DNA from: DATLCI01 sp035526435
GTDB taxonomy: Bacteria; Acidobacteriota; Terriglobia; Terriglobales; Acidobacteriaceae
DNA length: 8,264 bases
Reading direction: 5' to 3'
Assembly: GCA_035526435.1 (NCBI GenBank)
Contig: DATLCI010000104.1
Span: 1 to 8,264 of the forward strand
Positions 5,842 through 8,264 of this stretch are shown piece by piece (the stretch's first letter is position 1; every line of letters starts with the position of its first letter). The translations under genes and the position numbers were made by a program. The notes beneath the pieces are model-generated. The model saw nothing but the letters and a program-made list of their open reading frames with translations, was not told the origin of the DNA and did not search any database.

Positions 5842-6495
5842 ATGTCGCGAATCGTTTTTGGCTGTCTGATCATGTTCAGCCTAGCTGGCGGTCTGACCGT
5901 ATCCGCGCAGAAAAAGGCACAGGTCACCTACATGCGCAAGGCGGGCGAGACCGCAATTGCCGCCGACGTCGCCAAGAGCTATGTGGCCGCGGCGCAGCCT
6001 TGCGACAACTACGGCTGGGCATCCGGGGTAGAAATGCTACTCAAGGCGAAACAGGTCAGCATTCCGCAAAAAGACTGGGTCATGAAGGCCTATGGCGGGT
6101 ACAAATGCATTACGCCGCTGACCTTACCTGATTATCCGGAGCTGCAGCGCTACATCAATGGCGACTACGCGCTCGCCCCCGAACGCAAAGTGCGCCTTGA
6201 GACGGAATTCGCCCCCGGGCCGCCCCTCACGCCCGATCCGTTCATCGCCGCCTTCCGGGCCAATGACGCGCTGCTCCTGATCTGGAAAGGCAAACCCTAC
6301 GTCTGGTATGGCGTGGTCTATGACGAATACATCCATCCCACCGGCAATCGCATGTTTGAGATCATGGAATTGAAGCTGCTTGACCCTCTGGCGAAATCGA
6401 AAGACAAGCAACTCGTCTCATTCATCAAGGGCAAAGACGATGCCAACCAGATCGATGGAGTGATGTGGGTGCGGGTGAGTGCGCGGGACCGTTAG
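5842..6495 (+). CDS. Exported protein with a degenerate papain/C39-like cysteine-peptidase fold
   Basis: 217 residues. The N-terminus (MSRIVFGCLIMFSLAGGLTV, then SAQ) is a typical Sec signal peptide with probable cleavage after Ala22, so the mature protein is likely periplasmic. I do not recognise a named gene. The block AQPCDNYGWASGVEMLL (51-67) resembles the active-site helix of papain-like and C39-like peptidases (Q-x5-CWA). Gln52 and Trp59 are in place, but the nucleophile position is Gly58 (codon GGC, one change from TGC). Later, LLLIWKGKPYVWYGVVYDEY (144-163) and IMELKLLDP (174-182) match the strand pattern that normally carries the catalytic His and ends with Asp-Pro, but the His position is not occupied by His. 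Cys54 and Cys89 remain and could form a disulphide. It is therefore probably a non-catalytic fold relative, though the fold is inferred from pattern only. The gene diverges from folK. Confidence 0.8.
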   Translation: MSRIVFGCLIMFSLAGGLTVSAQKKAQVTYMRKAGETAIAADVAKSYVAAAQPCDNYGWASGVEMLLKAKQVSIPQKDWVMKAYGGYKCITPLTLPDYPELQRYINGDYALAPERKVRLETEFAPGPPLTPDPFIAAFRANDALLLIWKGKPYVWYGVVYDEYIHPTGNRMFEIMELKLLDPLAKSKDKQLVSFIKGKDDANQIDGVMWVRVSARDR

Positions 6496-6534
6496 GTAAC
6501 CGCGTTCATCTGCCTTCATCTCCGGCGGCAAGTT

Positions 6535-7287
6535 CTAAACACTCACCGCCACCGGCCGGGGCTTGTAGTTCTTCGCCGCAGTCACAAATTCTTCGAATAG
6601 CGCCTTCGATGCTGCGTCGGTCTCGAACGACCGCTCCGGATGCCACTGCACCGCGATCACAAAGTGCTCGGGATTCGTGCCCTCGATAGCTTCAATCACA
6701 TCGTCATGCGGCGAACGCGCCACCACGCGCAGCCCATCTCCAACGACCGCCGCCGACTGGTGATGACTGGAGTTGACTTCGATGGTCGCCTCCGGTGACT
6801 CGGCCGCGGCGATCATCTTGGCAAAACGTGATGCTGGTTCAACATTCACGGTGTGCGCCACCGCGACCGTGCGTCCCGCCTCATGGTTCACGTCGGTGCC
6901 TTCAATGTGTTGGAGCAATGTGCCGCTGCGCCACACATTCAGCGACTGCAATCCATAACAGATGCCAAACAGCGGCTTGTGCATGTTGTAGGCATCCTGG
7001 ATGAGCAACTCGTCCACGTTGTCGCGCGCGGCGTCAGCGGGATTGGTGTGCGGGTCTTTCGCCTCGCCGAATTTCTGGGGATCCACATCGGCCGGGCTAC
7101 CCGGCAGCAGCACGCCCTGGCAATCGCGGATCAACTTGGCGATCTCTTCCGGCTCGGCATCCAGCGGGATCCGCACCGGCTCCCCGCCACACGCGCGCAC
7201 TGCCCGCTCATACTGCGGCAGGGAGCGGGCGTTGTACTCCGGCTTCTGCGAGTGGGGGACCGGGATGGCGATGCGGGGCTTAGTCAT
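6535..7287 (-). CDS. Gamma-glutamyl-gamma-aminobutyrate hydrolase family protein (class I GATase, peptidase C26)
   Basis: A 250-residue class I glutamine-amidotransferase-fold hydrolase of the PuuD/peptidase C26 type. The nucleophile is Cys110 in FGICYGLQSLNV (107-118); the triad is completed by His216 and Glu218 in AVQWHPERS (212-220). PuuD-like blocks include LLPGSPADVDP (60-70), ARDNVDELLI (87-96) and VNSSHHQSA (171-179). PuuD cleaves gamma-glutamyl-GABA to glutamate and GABA in putrescine breakdown. No other puu gene is nearby, so other gamma-glutamyl amides are possible substrates. There is no signal peptide, so it is cytoplasmic. The ATG at 7287 has no recognisable Shine-Dalgarno, but a good promoter lies just upstream. 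The gene runs convergent to the exported-protein gene with a 39-bp gap lacking a hairpin, and lies 53 bp downstream of the acyltransferase gene on the same strand. Confidence 0.93.
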   Translation of the reverse strand: MTKPRIAIPVPHSQKPEYNARSLPQYERAVRACGGEPVRIPLDAEPEEIAKLIRDCQGVLLPGSPADVDPQKFGEAKDPHTNPADAARDNVDELLIQDAYNMHKPLFGICYGLQSLNVWRSGTLLQHIEGTDVNHEAGRTVAVAHTVNVEPASRFAKMIAAAESPEATIEVNSSHHQSAAVVGDGLRVVARSPHDDVIEAIEGTNPEHFVIAVQWHPERSFETDAASKALFEEFVTAAKNYKPRPVAVSV

Positions 7288-7314
7288 AGGAAACAGGAAG
7301 CGAACGACACCTAG

Positions 7315-7344
7315 ATTCTACCGGAGGTTTCGCTCGAAGGTCAG
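7315..7344 (-). promoter_or_regulatory. Sigma-70-type promoter for the gamma-glutamyl hydrolase gene
   Basis: On the minus strand, CTGACC (7344-7339, 4 of 6 to TTGACA) and TAGAAT (7320-7315, 5 of 6 to TATAAT) are 18 bp apart. Transcription would start near 7308, giving a leader of about 20 bases to the ATG at 7287. The -35 box overlaps the stop codon of the acyltransferase gene, so the hydrolase can be expressed independently of it. Confidence 0.5.
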
Positions 7345-8171
7345 GATCCAGAGGTGGACCGCCGCTCTCCGTACAGCTCCTCTACCACCTTCTTGACCCG
7401 CTCCGACAGCGTATCCAGGTCATGCGACGTCAGTCCCGTCGTCGGGATGGGCTCGCCGAAGTGGATCTCCAACTTCTGCGGCTTGATGTGGAAAGTGTCC
7501 ATGGGCAGCATCTCGTAAGTTCCGACGATGGCCACCGGCACCACCGGTGCCTGCGCCTTCACCGCAATATAAAATCCGCCGTTCATAAACGGCTGGATGT
7601 TTCCACCCCTGGAGCGGCCGCCCTCCGGGAAGATGGCGACGGAGAGCCCATTCTTTAGATCGTCCACCGCCATGTGCAGGCTCTTGAAGGTGGCGCGCGG
7701 AGACGAACGGTCAATGGGGATCTGCCCCGAGCGGGTGAGGTGCCAGCCGACGAACGGTCGCCGGAACAATTCTTTGTTGGCCACGATGCGAAATTGGCTG
7801 GGAATCTGCGTGTAGAGCACCGGCACGTCCATCGCCGATATATGGTTGGCTGCGAACAAGTATGCCCGGCTGAAATCCACCTTCTCCGCGCCATAGACTT
7901 TCACGGGCGAGAGGCTGGTCTTCAGGATCAGCCATGACCAGATAACGGCCATCTTGTGTTGGGTGCGTCCGCCGTTCTCAAAGACCGAAGCCAGCAGTGA
8001 GATCGCCCCCAGCAGGGCCGTATATAAGAAGATAAGCGGATCGAATATCAGATACGAGCGCAACCGGCTGAGGGTATGACGCAGGCCCTTTTCCACTCCG
8101 GGGACAGAGTTCGTGGCGGGAGCATTGGAGGACAGAGCGGTCACGGGTGAGATAAATCTAACAGAGGTCAA
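7341..8171 (-). CDS. plsC: 1-acyl-sn-glycerol-3-phosphate acyltransferase (PlsC/LPLAT family)
   Basis: A 276-residue LPLAT-family acyltransferase. It has all four family blocks: AANHISAMD (107-115, the catalytic His-x4-Asp), SGQIPIDR (148-155), FPEGGRSRGG (181-190, acyl-acceptor phosphate binding; Gly in place of the more usual Thr of FPEGTRS) and VVPVAIVG (210-217). A hydrophobic segment at about 43-63 should anchor it to the inner membrane. The expected reaction is acylation of lysophosphatidic acid to phosphatidic acid in phospholipid synthesis; ornithine-lipid or other lysolipid acyl transfer remains possible. The first ~40 residues are a variable extension compared with typical ~240-residue PlsC. 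The start is uncertain: TTG at 8171 has GAGG five bases upstream, whereas in-frame GTG codons (residues 10 and 26) lack an obvious SD. The hydrolase gene follows 53 bp downstream. Confidence 0.94.
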   Translation of the reverse strand: MTSVRFISPVTALSSNAPATNSVPGVEKGLRHTLSRLRSYLIFDPLIFLYTALLGAISLLASVFENGGRTQHKMAVIWSWLILKTSLSPVKVYGAEKVDFSRAYLFAANHISAMDVPVLYTQIPSQFRIVANKELFRRPFVGWHLTRSGQIPIDRSSPRATFKSLHMAVDDLKNGLSVAIFPEGGRSRGGNIQPFMNGGFYIAVKAQAPVVPVAIVGTYEMLPMDTFHIKPQKLEIHFGEPIPTTGLTSHDLDTLSERVKKVVEELYGERRSTSGS

Positions 8172-8180
8172 GAAGACCTC
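8164..8180 (-). promoter_or_regulatory. Hairpin covering the SD and TTG start of plsC
   Basis: GAGGTC and GACCTC form a perfect 6-bp inverted repeat around a five-base loop. On the minus strand the 5' arm (8180-8175) contains the GAGG Shine-Dalgarno, and the 3' arm begins at the last base of the TTG start codon (8171-8169). In mRNA this would sequester the ribosome binding site. The function depends on the TTG being the true start. Confidence 0.4.
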
Positions 8181-8188
8181 GTCACCTC

Positions 8189-8250
8189 AGCGGCTAAAGC
8201 CTGCCTCGCCATAGCGCCCTTTTCGGCACGACTAAAGTCATGCCCTTCCC
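8189..8250. repeat. REP-like palindromic element (GGCTAAAGCC / GGCACGACTAAAGTCATGCC type)
   Basis: Two palindromes of the same style lie 23 bp apart in the non-coding DNA beyond plsC. GGCT-AA-AGCC is at 8192-8201. At 8225-8244, GGCACGACT-AA-AGTCATGCC has a 9-bp stem with one G-T type mismatch. Both share a central CTAAAG core, and the second is followed by CTTCCC. From memory, units of this form (CGGCTAAAGCCG ... CACGACTAAAGTCGTGCC) are scattered between genes in acidobacterial genomes; only this one copy is in the window, so dispersal is not shown here. The element may continue beyond the window edge. Confidence 0.5.
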
Positions 8251-8264
8251 AGATAGAGAGCCCT

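Noticed and set aside
6496..6534. Bidirectional terminator between the convergent exported-protein and hydrolase genes
   Set aside because: No inverted repeat or T-tract is visible in the 39-bp gap.
1..8264. parS centromere near parAB
   Set aside because: I searched by eye for TGTTTCACGTGAAACA-like palindromes on both strands and found none. GTTTCAC in the methyltransferase gene (about 1869-1875) lacks the second half.
1..8264. tRNA, rRNA, CRISPR, insertion sequence or prophage content
   Set aside because: No cloverleaf-like T-loop signatures, regular spaced repeats, transposase or integrase motifs were seen. Nearly all DNA is accounted for by recognised genes and short gaps.

Overview
The window is G+C-rich, chromosome-like bacterial DNA with compactly packed housekeeping genes. 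My best guess is Acidobacteriota (Koribacter-like). This rests on the overall gene styles, the MacB-like permease pair, the exported degenerate papain-fold protein, and a GGCTAAAGCC / GGCACGACTAAAGTCATGCC repeat at the right edge that resembles a dispersed element I recall from that phylum. No rRNA or other decisive marker is present, so the assignment is an inference.

Left part (1-1985, + strand): the 3' end of parA, then a complete parB 19 bp downstream. Together they are the chromosome segregation module (ParA ATPase plus ParB CTPase/centromere-binding protein). A FkbM-family methyltransferase gene follows on the same strand. Its G+C (about 48% over 1501-1680) is clearly lower than parB's (about 65% in sampled stretches), which suggests separate acquisition.

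Middle part (2019-5794, - strand, read right to left): folK (HPPK, folate synthesis), an HU-family DNA-binding protein gene with a textbook Shine-Dalgarno and a strong intrinsic terminator, then two tandem MacB/FtsX-type ABC permease genes. The permease genes overlap by one base (TAATG) and each encodes exactly 418 residues. No ATPase or membrane-fusion gene accompanies them in the window. The folK-HU gap is A+T-rich and holds an inverted pair of DnaA-box-like nonamers.

Right part (5842-8264): a short exported protein on the + strand, divergent from folK, looks like a papain/C39-type fold whose nucleophilic Cys is replaced by Gly. Convergent to it, on the - strand, are a class I glutamine-amidotransferase-type gamma-glutamyl hydrolase (PuuD-like, intact Cys/His/Glu) and, upstream of that, a PlsC-type 1-acyl-glycerol-3-phosphate acyltransferase. 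The acyltransferase's apparent TTG start and SD lie inside a small hairpin. The hydrolase seems to have its own promoter.

I see no phage, IS, CRISPR or RNA gene, and no obvious large new system. The most unusual items are the degenerate papain-like protein, the orphan permease pair, the ParB CTP-motif deviation, the low-G+C FkbM gene and the small palindromic elements.
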